Shown here piece by piece: positions 7,003 through 13,516 of a DNA stretch of 15,118 nucleotides. The stretch's first letter is position 1. Each line of letters starts with the position of its first letter. The DNA lies in contig JAILNW010000449.1 of NCBI GenBank assembly GCA_024691145.1, positions 1 through 15,118 on the forward strand, written 5' to 3'. Under the pieces are notes generated by a model. That model saw nothing but the letters and a program-made list of their open reading frames with translations, did no database searches and had not been told where the DNA came from. The translations under genes were made by a program, and so were the position numbers. The DNA is from Lachnospiraceae bacterium. GTDB lineage: Bacteria > Bacillota > Clostridia > Lachnospirales > Lachnospiraceae.

Positions 7003-7518
7003 TTAAAACTCTCTTCTGTATAATTCAGCTTCAAACCTTTCGCTTTTATCACACTTTTCATATTCAGTGTCTTTTACATATTGCATACCTAGTTTTTCCA
7101 TTATGCGTCTGCTGCCGGTATTTTCTTTTGCAAATATTCCTTCAATTACATTTATTTTTCTTGTTTTACTTATGTAATCTATAATAGCCTGCATAGCTTC
7201 TGTAGTATAACCTTTTCCCCAATAATTATATAAAAGATTATAACCTATTATCCACACATCTTTATCCTTATCATAAGTTAATCCGCCTCCACCTATGATT
7301 TCTCCAGTTTCTTTTAAAACAAAACCAAGGTCATAATTATCTGGATCATCTATGTCCCTGCTTTCAAGCCAGAGTTTTACATCTTCTGGTCTGTCGTATA
7401 AAGTATAAATTAAATACTTATTTACCTTTGGATCTGAACACCACTTAAAGGCTGCCATATAATCCTCTGGAAGCAGTTGTCGTAATATTAATCTTTCTGT
7501 CTCTATTGTTACTCTCAT
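7003..7518 (-). CDS. GNAT-family N-acetyltransferase (RimJ/RimL-like)
   Basis: A 171-residue GNAT protein. It opens IETERLILRQLLPEDYMAAF, typical of the RimJ/RimL branch. The acetyl-CoA loop is in NYWGKGYTTEAMQAII (residues 98-113), and the C-terminal core is AKENTGSRRIMEKLGMQYV. The acceptor may be a protein N-terminus, a small molecule or a drug and cannot be told. The open frame starts at an ATG at 7539 that overlaps the upstream stop (ATGA). The ATG at 7518 has GGGGGA seven bases upstream and gives the usual family N-terminus, so I prefer it. It sits directly behind the isochorismatase-like gene in the operon. Confidence 0.88.
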   Translation of the reverse strand: MRVTIETERLILRQLLPEDYMAAFKWCSDPKVNKYLIYTLYDRPEDVKLWLESRDIDDPDNYDLGFVLKETGEIIGGGGLTYDKDKDVWIIGYNLLYNYWGKGYTTEAMQAIIDYISKTRKINVIEGIFAKENTGSRRIMEKLGMQYVKDTEYEKCDKSERFEAELYRREF

Positions 7519-7535
7519 AGTCAAATCCCCCATTT

Positions 7536-8069
7536 TCATCTAGCACAGTTATTTAGCATTTGAAGTGCCTCTTCCATCCTTACACATTCTGCAAACCTCT
7601 CAGGCCACATCATGTTATTATAATACTTATAAGTTGTTTCCGCACTCATATACTCATTATCAAATGTTGAATTAGTTCCTTCTGGTATTACAATATGATA
7701 TTCTCTGTCAAATGCAGACTTAACTGTAGCATCTATGCAAAAATTTGTCTGCAATCCAACAATCATTAATTCTTTATCATTTTTGCTTTCTAGATATTCA
7801 ACAAACTTTTTGTTTCCAAAGCAGCTGTTTACTTCCTTAACAAAAACCAGCTCATTACTTTGTGGAGCAAATAAGTCTGATATTTCAAAATCTGAATCTC
7901 CCATAGAAAATCCAGATGAAGGTCCATCATCATGCTGAAAATATATTATTTCAATTCCATTTTTTCTTGCTGTATCTAGTATTCTTGTCGTATTAGATAC
8001 AAATCCATTAAAATTGTATAGTTTATCATTTGTAATTCCTTTTTGTATATCTATTGCCAAAATTATCAT
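7536..8069 (-). CDS. Isochorismatase-like cysteine hydrolase
   Basis: A 177-residue protein with the isochorismatase-fold catalytic triad: Asp7 in ILAIDIQKG, Lys78 in VFVKEVNSCFG and Cys111 in QTNFCIDATVKSAFD. The presence of Cys points to an amidohydrolase (nicotinamidase-like) rather than a true isochorismatase. The substrate is unknown. The upstream ribosome site (AAAGGA) is about 13 bases from the ATG, somewhat far. It lies 45 bases downstream of the methyltransferase gene and slightly overlaps the open frame of the GNAT gene, consistent with one operon. Confidence 0.88.
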   Translation of the reverse strand: MIILAIDIQKGITNDKLYNFNGFVSNTTRILDTARKNGIEIIYFQHDDGPSSGFSMGDSDFEISDLFAPQSNELVFVKEVNSCFGNKKFVEYLESKNDKELMIVGLQTNFCIDATVKSAFDREYHIVIPEGTNSTFDNEYMSAETTYKYYNNMMWPERFAECVRMEEALQMLNNCAR

Positions 8070-8114
8070 ATACTGCTACTTTTCCTTTCTTGCTATAGCT
8101 TGTACTCTTCCCCT

Positions 8115-8867
8115 TCATTGCAAATCTTTTTTCTTAGCTCTAATTACTAGAAAATCAGGCTTATGAAATAAATCCTTATAATCAGGATACTTCTCCAACA
8201 GCTCTTCGTCAGGTAATGGTTCTATCATCTTTTCTACAACAAATCCTGTTTCAGTAAGAGTATTGATAATTGTTGAAAACATCCTGTGATACTTCTTAAT
8301 ACCATCGACAAACCATTGAGATTCTTTCTCACCTTCAATTCCGTAGTCTTTCAGATTTACATACAGTTTATTTCCCTTTTCATCTCTCGTCCATCTGCCT
8401 GTATTTCCAGAATAGCAAGTACACAAAGGATTTTCCTGAGAAAATACAAATATACCACCTTCATTTAATAAATTATATATATTATGAACTACTCCGGAAA
8501 AATCTTCAACATAATGAAAAGCTAAAGAACTAATGACTACATCAAATTTACCTTTTATTTTTTCCAATTCTTCCATTGGCATATTAATATACTCAATTTT
8601 AGGGTCTACATTCTCTTTTCTAGCTACTTCAATCATCTTTTCTGAAATATCTATTCCTACTACTTTAGATGCTCCCATTTTAACGTACTCCATGCAATGC
8701 TCTCCAAAACCACAGCCTAAATCGAGAACATTTTTTCCTGACAAACTAGGCAAAAGTGAAAAAAGTGCTGGAATTTCAAATAAGTTATTTGCATTTACTT
8801 CATTTTCTCTAAGTTTTTTATAACCTTGAAAAAAGGTTTCGTTATCATAAATATTCTGCTGTGCCAT
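8115..8867 (-). CDS. Class I SAM-dependent methyltransferase
   Basis: A 250-residue protein with the class I fold signatures: motif I NVLDLGCGFGEH (46-57), motif II VVGIDISEKMI (69-79), an acidic strand near FDVVISSLAFHYVEDF and a later VFSQENPLCT. It resembles UbiE/Methyltransf_11-type small-molecule methylases; the substrate cannot be told. GAGGAGG lies seven bases before the ATG. It is the first gene of the minus-strand operon and has a clear promoter at 8904-8932. Members of such acetyl/methyl-transfer clusters are often accessory genes in clostridia. Confidence 0.9.
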   Translation of the reverse strand: MAQQNIYDNETFFQGYKKLRENEVNANNLFEIPALFSLLPSLSGKNVLDLGCGFGEHCMEYVKMGASKVVGIDISEKMIEVARKENVDPKIEYINMPMEELEKIKGKFDVVISSLAFHYVEDFSGVVHNIYNLLNEGGIFVFSQENPLCTCYSGNTGRWTRDEKGNKLYVNLKDYGIEGEKESQWFVDGIKKYHRMFSTIINTLTETGFVVEKMIEPLPDEELLEKYPDYKDLFHKPDFLVIRAKKKDLQ

Positions 8868-8903
8868 CTTCCAACCTCCTCTTTAAAAATAAACTTTCTA
8901 TCT

Positions 8904-8932
8904 ATTGTACAGTTCTTTATCCATAAAGTCAA
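8904..8932 (-). promoter_or_regulatory. Promoter of the methyltransferase operon
   Basis: On the minus strand, TTGACT (complement of 8927-8932), a 17-base spacer and TACAAT (complement of 8904-8909) lie just upstream of the methyltransferase ribosome site. About 60 bases separate it from the divergent fluoride-riboswitch promoter; I see nothing else in that gap. Confidence 0.7.
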
Positions 8933-8992
8933 TAAAATATTTCCAGCATTACTTTTCAATTCACCAATATGAGTGATTATTATGCAAAGATA

Positions 8993-9021
8993 TTGACAAC
9001 ATCTTCCGAAAGTGCTAAAAT
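8993..9021 (+). promoter_or_regulatory. Promoter of the fluoride-riboswitch transcript
   Basis: A consensus TTGACA (8993-8998), a 17-base spacer and TAAAAT (9016-9021) place the transcription start near 9028, about 15 bases before the riboswitch aptamer. This is one of the strongest promoters in the window. Confidence 0.8.
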
Positions 9022-9042
9022 AATCAATGGACAATTTCATAT

Positions 9043-9102
9043 CGGGAATGATGTTCTCCCGTGGGAAACCTAAACCGCTTATCATAAGCTGATGACTTCT
9101 GC
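9043..9102 (+). promoter_or_regulatory. Fluoride riboswitch (crcB motif) aptamer
   Basis: The leader matches the crcB-motif layout. P1 is CGGGA (9043-9047) with TCCCG (9057-9061), closing the loop ATGATGTTC. Then comes AAACCGC (9072-9078) leading into the P2 hairpin GCTTA/TAAGC (9077-9081 with 9085-9089). The hallmark 3' segment is CTGATGACTTCT (9089-9100), where the usual form is CTGATGACTCCT. The P1 loop can pair with GACTTC as the pseudoknot with one mismatch and one wobble. In this family fluoride, held by Mg ions, stabilises the aptamer and turns on downstream genes. Here the 3' aptamer strand also forms the terminator's left arm, so fluoride binding should prevent termination. The identification is by recalled consensus and was not searched. 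Confidence 0.88.
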
Positions 9103-9135
9103 ATTTTACGCAGTAGTTGTCAGATTTTTTATTTT
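9089..9135 (+). terminator. Riboswitch-controlled intrinsic terminator
   Basis: The left arm 9089-9102 pairs with 9110-9123 over 14 positions, with two G-U wobbles and one T-T mismatch around a seven-base loop. ATTTTTTATTTT follows. Because the left arm is also the aptamer's 3' strand, the terminator and the ligand-bound aptamer exclude each other. Confidence 0.85.
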
Positions 9136-9147
9136 GGAGGAATTATT

Positions 9148-10347
9148 ATGCTATTATCACTTGCAATCATCTTTCTTGTAGGACTATCTTCGGCAGCTAT
9201 CTTTGAACGGATAGGCTTGCCGAGAATCATAGGAATGCTCGGTATCGGAATAGCAGTCAGTCCTTATGTGCTTGACCTGCTTGATTCGTCTGTGTTGGGC
9301 ATCTCATCGGAGCTTCGGCAAATCGCACTCATCATCATACTTGTCAAGGCAGGATTATCCCTGAACTTGTCCGACTTGAAAAAGGTCGGCAGACCTGCGA
9401 TACTTTTGTCCTTTCTGCCAGCCTGCTGTGAAATAGTCGGCTATGTGCTGATGGCTCCTCTTCTGCTTGGTGTAAATCATATCGAAGCTGCCGTTATGGG
9501 AGCGGTATTGAGTGCAGTATCTCCTGCCGTGGTCGTGCCGAGAATGGTAAAATTCATTGAAGATAAGGTCGGCACGGAAAAGAGCATACCACAGATGATA
9601 CTTGCGGGAGCTTCCTGCGATGATATTTTCGTAATTGTGCTTTTCTCAACTTTCGTCACTATGGCGCAGGGTGGTTCTGCAAAGGCAACAGACTTTCTGA
9701 ATATCCCTATATCCATTGCATTCGGTGTTCTGCTGGGAGCCGCTGTCGGATTACTGATATTTTTTCTTTTTGAGAAGTCATATCAGCTTGAACATAAGAT
9801 ACGCAACAGCACAAAGGTCATTATCATGCTTGGTACTGCGTTCATGCTTATGTCAGTCGAGAGCATAGCGAAGCCCTATATTGCCGTGTCGGGACTGCTC
9901 GCTGTGGTGGCTATGGCTTGCGTGATAAAGCAGAAAACAGATAAGTCCGTATCTGTTCGGCTTTCTGAGAAATTCGGCAAGCTGTGGATAGGCGCAGAAG
10001 TTGTGCTGTTCGTGCTTGTGGGTGCTGCCGTTGATGTTCGCTATACGCTGACAGCAGGAGCTTCGGCGCTTGCAATGATATTTATAGCTCTTGCTTTCAG
10101 GGCTGTCGGCGTTTGCGTTTGCCTTATCGGTACCGAGCTTAACGAAAAGGAAAGACTATTCTGCGTGATTGCGTACCTTCCAAAAGCTACGGTTCAGGCA
10201 GCTATCGGCTCGGTGCCGCTGTCACTCGGTCTGCCCTGTGGGAAGATTGTGCTTTCGGTGGCTGTGCTTGCAATACTGATAACCGCACCCCTTGGAGCAA
10301 TCGGGATAGACAGAACGCATAAAGCATTGATAGGTGGTGACGTATAA
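9148..10347 (+). CDS. CPA-type cation/proton antiporter, candidate fluoride exporter
   Basis: A 399-residue, very hydrophobic protein with about 11-13 membrane segments and no soluble KTN/TrkA tail. It fits the monovalent cation:proton antiporter (Na_H_Exchanger) family. LSAVSPAVVVPRMVKF (121-136) corresponds to the unwound-helix region, and ILAGASCDDIFVIVLFS (151-167) carries the Asp158-Asp159 pair typical of electrogenic CPA2 members. GGAGG lies seven bases before the ATG. It is the first gene after the fluoride riboswitch. As I recall, sodium/proton antiporter-like genes are among those found under crcB-motif riboswitches, so fluoride expulsion or ion and pH compensation is likely. Base composition is richer in G+C than the flanks. 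Confidence 0.88.
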   Translation: MLLSLAIIFLVGLSSAAIFERIGLPRIIGMLGIGIAVSPYVLDLLDSSVLGISSELRQIALIIILVKAGLSLNLSDLKKVGRPAILLSFLPACCEIVGYVLMAPLLLGVNHIEAAVMGAVLSAVSPAVVVPRMVKFIEDKVGTEKSIPQMILAGASCDDIFVIVLFSTFVTMAQGGSAKATDFLNIPISIAFGVLLGAAVGLLIFFLFEKSYQLEHKIRNSTKVIIMLGTAFMLMSVESIAKPYIAVSGLLAVVAMACVIKQKTDKSVSVRLSEKFGKLWIGAEVVLFVLVGAAVDVRYTLTAGASALAMIFIALAFRAVGVCVCLIGTELNEKERLFCVIAYLPKATVQAAIGSVPLSLGLPCGKIVLSVAVLAILITAPLGAIGIDRTHKALIGGDV

Positions 10348-10385
10348 TCCTTAATTTTGTATAATTTCTTTTTAGGAGTGATATT

Positions 10386-10943
10386 ATGAATAAGAATCTT
10401 GACCTGTTCCTGACTTTTATGAAGATCGGGGCATTTACCTTCGGCGGCGGTTATGCGATGATACCGCTGATACAGAAGGAAGTATGCGAAAATAAAAAAT
10501 GGCTGAATGAAAAAGATATTTCCGATATTGTTGCAATCTCCGAGTCAACACCTGGACCGATTGCTATCAATGCCGCAACATTTGTGGGATATAAGACATC
10601 GGGATTTCTCGGAGCGTGTATGGCTACGCTCGGAGTTGTCCTGCCGTCCTTTCTTATAATTTCGATCATTTCCCTGATATTGACGCAGTTTCAGAGCATC
10701 AAAGCTGTCAGATACGCTTTTATGGGTATCAGAGCCGCAGTTCTTGCCCTGATACTGAAAGCCCTGTGGATGATGTTTAAACAGGTGAAGAAGAAAAAGA
10801 AACCATTTTCTTATGTTATAATGGGACTTTCTCTTGTTCTGACTGCTTTTCTGAAAATAGATGCCGTATTTGTGATAATCAGCTGCGGATTGTTCGGGCT
10901 GCTGTGGTCGCTTTTGAACAGAAAGGAGCAGAGCAATGATTGA
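10386..10943 (+). CDS. CHR (chromate transporter) family half-size protein, first copy
   Basis: A 185-residue single-domain CHR protein. It has the family motifs KIGAFTFGGGYAMIPLI (13-29) and ISESTPGPIAINAATFVGY (about 52-70), followed by hydrophobic helices. Short CHR proteins occur as adjacent pairs that together match one full-length ChrA. The ATG has AGGAG about seven bases upstream, and the gene follows the antiporter after 38 bases with no terminator. It overlaps the second CHR gene by eight bases. Characterised full-length ChrA exports chromate, but the fluoride-riboswitch leader makes another anion possible. Its role in fluoride tolerance is inferred. Confidence 0.9.
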   Translation: MNKNLDLFLTFMKIGAFTFGGGYAMIPLIQKEVCENKKWLNEKDISDIVAISESTPGPIAINAATFVGYKTSGFLGACMATLGVVLPSFLIISIISLILTQFQSIKAVRYAFMGIRAAVLALILKALWMMFKQVKKKKKPFSYVIMGLSLVLTAFLKIDAVFVIISCGLFGLLWSLLNRKEQSND

Positions 10944-11496
10944 ACGGTTTCTTGCCTTTCTGAAAATCGGAGCATTCACATTCGGTGGCGGTTATGCGAT
11001 GATCGCAATGATACAGTCAGAAGCGGAACGCCACGGCTGGCTTACCCAGGAAGAACTTGTGGATTTCGTCGCTCTGAGCGAAAGCACACCGGGGCCGCTT
11101 GCCGTCAATATGGCTACATTCGTAGGAATGAGGACTGAAGGTGTTTTTGGAGCAATTATCGCAACGCTTGGTATCGTTCTGCCGTCATTTATCATTATTC
11201 TTATCATCGCTAATTTTTTTGAGAAGTATAAGAAAAGCAAAGCGGTGGGCGGTATCATGTCAGGCTTGAAACCTGCCGTTGTTGGAATGATCGGAGCAGC
11301 CTTTATATCTGTTGCAAGAACGGTATTCTTTCCCTCGGGTATCAGCTTATCAGCTTTTTCTTCAGCGAGCTTTTGGATATTTCTCGGATTATTCGCCGTA
11401 ACTGCTGTACTTGTGTTCAAAAAGGTACACCCTATCAAGATTATTCTGCTTTCTGCGGTAATAGGTGTAGTTGCAGGGTACGGATTAGGGCTGTAA
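10936..11496 (+). CDS. CHR (chromate transporter) family half-size protein, second copy
   Basis: A 186-residue paralogue of the preceding protein, repeating KIGAFTFGGGYAMIAMIQ and LSESTPGPLAVNMATFVGM in the same order, with hydrophobic helices to the end. Its ATG lies inside the end of the first CHR gene (eight-base overlap), and GAAAGGAG within that gene provides the ribosome site, so the two are translationally coupled and probably form a heterodimer. No convincing terminator follows in 11497-11640; only a weak, interrupted GAAC/GTTC hairpin is visible near 11560-11597. The higher-G+C block ends close to this gene's stop codon. Confidence 0.9.
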   Translation: MIERFLAFLKIGAFTFGGGYAMIAMIQSEAERHGWLTQEELVDFVALSESTPGPLAVNMATFVGMRTEGVFGAIIATLGIVLPSFIIILIIANFFEKYKKSKAVGGIMSGLKPAVVGMIGAAFISVARTVFFPSGISLSAFSSASFWIFLGLFAVTAVLVFKKVHPIKIILLSAVIGVVAGYGLGL

Positions 11497-11643
11497 ATAG
11501 GTATTTGTACGTTTGCTTAATTTATTTTTATCATCTCCATTCTAAGCAACAACATAAAAGAACCAATATTACAAGACATAAAAAATATCATGTTCCTTTT
11601 AAATACCCATATAATTGATGGTTATAAGTCATACATTAAAGGG

Positions 11644-11662
11644 CTTATTTGAGTATAATAAG
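11644..11662 (+). promoter_or_regulatory. -10 box inside an inverted-repeat operator of the R-M operon
   Basis: CTTATT (11644-11649) and AATAAG (11657-11662) form a perfect 6-bp inverted repeat with a 7-base spacer. The right arm overlaps a TATAAT -10 box (11654-11659). No good -35 is present, so the promoter may be weak or need activation. The HTH regulator encoded just downstream is the obvious candidate to bind here, as controller proteins of restriction systems do. Confidence 0.5.
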
Positions 11663-11684
11663 AATTACATAGGGAGGTGATTAG

Positions 11685-12200
11685 ATGGATACAGAATTTA
11701 ACCCAACTGAAATTCTGCTAGTTTTCGGAACCAACATTAGAAAATCACGTGAGATGCAAAACTATACCATTTCAGATTTAGCAATATCTATAGCATATGA
11801 CCGTGGTTGTCTTTCAGCATTAGAATATGGCGAACAAAATATAGAATACAATACTGCCCTAAATCTTGCAAGAAAATTAAATGTATCATTTCCTGCTTTA
11901 TTTTCAAGAAACTATCATAATAACTTGGTGAATGACAAAAATGCTTTTTCTTGCACTTTCAAAGAAGATGACTATCTTCTTGTTTTTATTGAAAACTTTA
12001 AAAGGGAAATGCAACGCAAACAGATTAAACAAATAGAAATATATGGAGCAACTGATATCCAGACTGCAATGATTAGTAGAATCATTAACCGTAAAGCACT
12101 TAATCCTACAATTAAAACGCTATATGCAATGGCATACACGATTAACATTGAAATGTACAGTTTATTTACACGAAAAACAAGAAAGGATGAGAAAATATGA
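11685..12200 (+). CDS. Tandem-HTH (XRE) regulator of the restriction-modification system
   Basis: A 171-residue protein with a clear N-terminal XRE helix-turn-helix (about residues 12-73: FGTNIRKSREMQNYTISDLA, then CLSALEYGEQNIEYNTALNL). A second, more divergent HTH-like unit follows at about 100-162 (AMISRIINRKALNPTIKTL, then AMAYTINIEMYSLF). Ordinary restriction controller (C) proteins have a single HTH of about 80 residues, so this is double size and might bind its operator as a pseudo-dimer. GGGAGGTGA precedes the ATG. The stop overlaps the endonuclease start (ATGA), coupling the two. A role in delaying or limiting endonuclease expression is inferred from position. Confidence 0.8.
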   Translation: MDTEFNPTEILLVFGTNIRKSREMQNYTISDLAISIAYDRGCLSALEYGEQNIEYNTALNLARKLNVSFPALFSRNYHNNLVNDKNAFSCTFKEDDYLLVFIENFKREMQRKQIKQIEIYGATDIQTAMISRIINRKALNPTIKTLYAMAYTINIEMYSLFTRKTRKDEKI

Positions 12201-13447
12201 TTTTTACACCATATTCAGACGAAGCTAATGTAATTAGTATGATACGTCGCTTTAGAAACGAAGATTATGCATTAATTCGTATGACATCTACTATGATTGA
12301 CAAAAATAACTTAGATGCTAATGGTATTCTCAGAGATCTTCTGTTAAGCTGGAGACTAGTTGATTATGATGAACTAGCTAATGGTGGTAGATTTGGTATA
12401 TCTTATGATGCATTATTTATTCAAAATGGTAAAACAGAGTTAATTAAATTAAAATTTTATAGAGTAGCTAATAATCGAGGTGACAAACGTTTTTCCATCG
12501 AAACTATAAAGCAAAGAATGGAAAATGGCGAGATTAATGAAGGCGATCTCCTTTATATTTCCATCTTCAGACAACCAAATGGTATTCCATTGATTTACTT
12601 AATTAATCTTACACACAATATTCCTTCCGAAAATGATTTACTTAATGCTATTGGAGTGGATGCAATTACTGATCTGTTCTATCAAATCAAACCCCACCTT
12701 CAAGAAATTGTACATGGTGGATTTTTTAATAATTCAAAAGGATATGGTAAAATCGCACCAAAAGATGTTGGAGATACTTTAGAAGCACTTCTTGGAATTA
12801 ACACAAATAACCGTAACGACGCTGATTACAACGGCTTAATTGAAGTAAAATCAAAAGGTGGAAGCAGAACCTTAGATACTCTTTTTACATTAAGACCACA
12901 ATTCGACGGAACAAGAGTTGCAGATTATGAACCTTCAGACAGAAATAGAGTATCTGCATTTGCCAGAATATATGGTTATGACTCAGATGCTCATCCGGGA
13001 TATAATAGCTTATATATCACCATAGGTTCTATAGATGCTCCACAAAACAATCAAGGTTTTTACCTTCATGTTAATGATGAAACTAGACTTGTCAATATTG
13101 TCTGGCAAGATCCATTTACTGGGAAATGTGAGGTAGCTGCATACTGGTCTTTTGACGACTTAAGACAACAGTTATATTTAAAGCATCCATCAACATTGTG
13201 GGTAAAAGCTGAAAGTAGAGAAATTAATGGCATGGTTCAGTTCAAATACAACGAAATCGAATTTTCTAGAGCACCACAGTTTACCACATTTCTCTCTCTA
13301 ATTAAATCAGGTGTAATCACTTATGATTGGCGTGGATACACTTCAAAAGAAGGTCGTTATGTTGGAAAGAACCATGGTAATGCATGGAGAATCAAACCAT
13401 ATGCAAAATCTGATTTATTTGGTGAAATCGAAATTGTAGAATTATAA
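12197..13447 (+). CDS. MvaI/BcnI-like type II restriction endonuclease
   Basis: A 416-residue protein. Residues ~183-235 match the MvaI/BcnI restriction fold: KIAPKDVGDTLEALLGINTN, then the PD-(D/E)XK centre DYNGLIEVKSK (Asp210, Glu216 and Lys218), then LDTLFTLRPQF. MvaI and BcnI are monomeric enzymes cutting CCWGG and CCSGG; the specificity here cannot be read from sequence. The ~180-residue N-terminal part has no motif I recognise and makes the protein longer than I recall for the family. The ATG overlaps the stop of the HTH gene by four bases. It is convergent with a 5-methylcytosine methyltransferase, its probable protective partner. Confidence 0.82.
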   Translation: MIFTPYSDEANVISMIRRFRNEDYALIRMTSTMIDKNNLDANGILRDLLLSWRLVDYDELANGGRFGISYDALFIQNGKTELIKLKFYRVANNRGDKRFSIETIKQRMENGEINEGDLLYISIFRQPNGIPLIYLINLTHNIPSENDLLNAIGVDAITDLFYQIKPHLQEIVHGGFFNNSKGYGKIAPKDVGDTLEALLGINTNNRNDADYNGLIEVKSKGGSRTLDTLFTLRPQFDGTRVADYEPSDRNRVSAFARIYGYDSDAHPGYNSLYITIGSIDAPQNNQGFYLHVNDETRLVNIVWQDPFTGKCEVAAYWSFDDLRQQLYLKHPSTLWVKAESREINGMVQFKYNEIEFSRAPQFTTFLSLIKSGVITYDWRGYTSKEGRYVGKNHGNAWRIKPYAKSDLFGEIEIVEL

Positions 13448-13473
13448 ATTCAAATTAATACTTTCTCATAAAA

Positions 13474-13516
13474 AAATCAGAGGGTAATCCACATAATATG
13501 GAGTACCCTCTGATTT
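13474..13516 (-). terminator. Hairpin terminator between convergent endonuclease and methyltransferase genes
   Basis: A 13-bp perfect stem (13474-13486 with 13504-13516) is extended by three more pairs after one mismatch (13488-13490 with 13500-13502), around a nine-base loop. On the minus strand it is followed by TTTTATG beyond the stem's own T-rich end, so it best serves the methyltransferase, whose stop codon lies inside the stem. It may also stop the endonuclease transcript, though the plus side has only a poor T-run. Confidence 0.85.

Noticed and set aside
8795..9085. Minus-strand 96-codon open frame covering the intergenic region before the antiporter
   Set aside because: It covers two good promoters and the riboswitch, has no ribosome site, and its translation resembles no family.
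10545..11438. Long minus-strand open frames opposite the CHR genes
   Set aside because: They are antisense shadows of two well-supported CHR genes and show no ribosome sites or recognisable domains.
10386..11496. Calling the operon a plain chromate-resistance operon
   Set aside because: No chrB-like regulator is present, and the only visible control element is a fluoride riboswitch, so the substrate is left open.
11555..11600. Interrupted GAAC/GTTC hairpin after the CHR genes as a terminator
   Set aside because: The pairing is two 4-bp pieces around mismatches, too weak to support a call.
11373..11618. Plus-strand 81-codon open frame overlapping the end of the second CHR gene
   Set aside because: It is out of frame with the CHR gene, rich in Cys, Arg and His without a pattern, and lacks a ribosome site.
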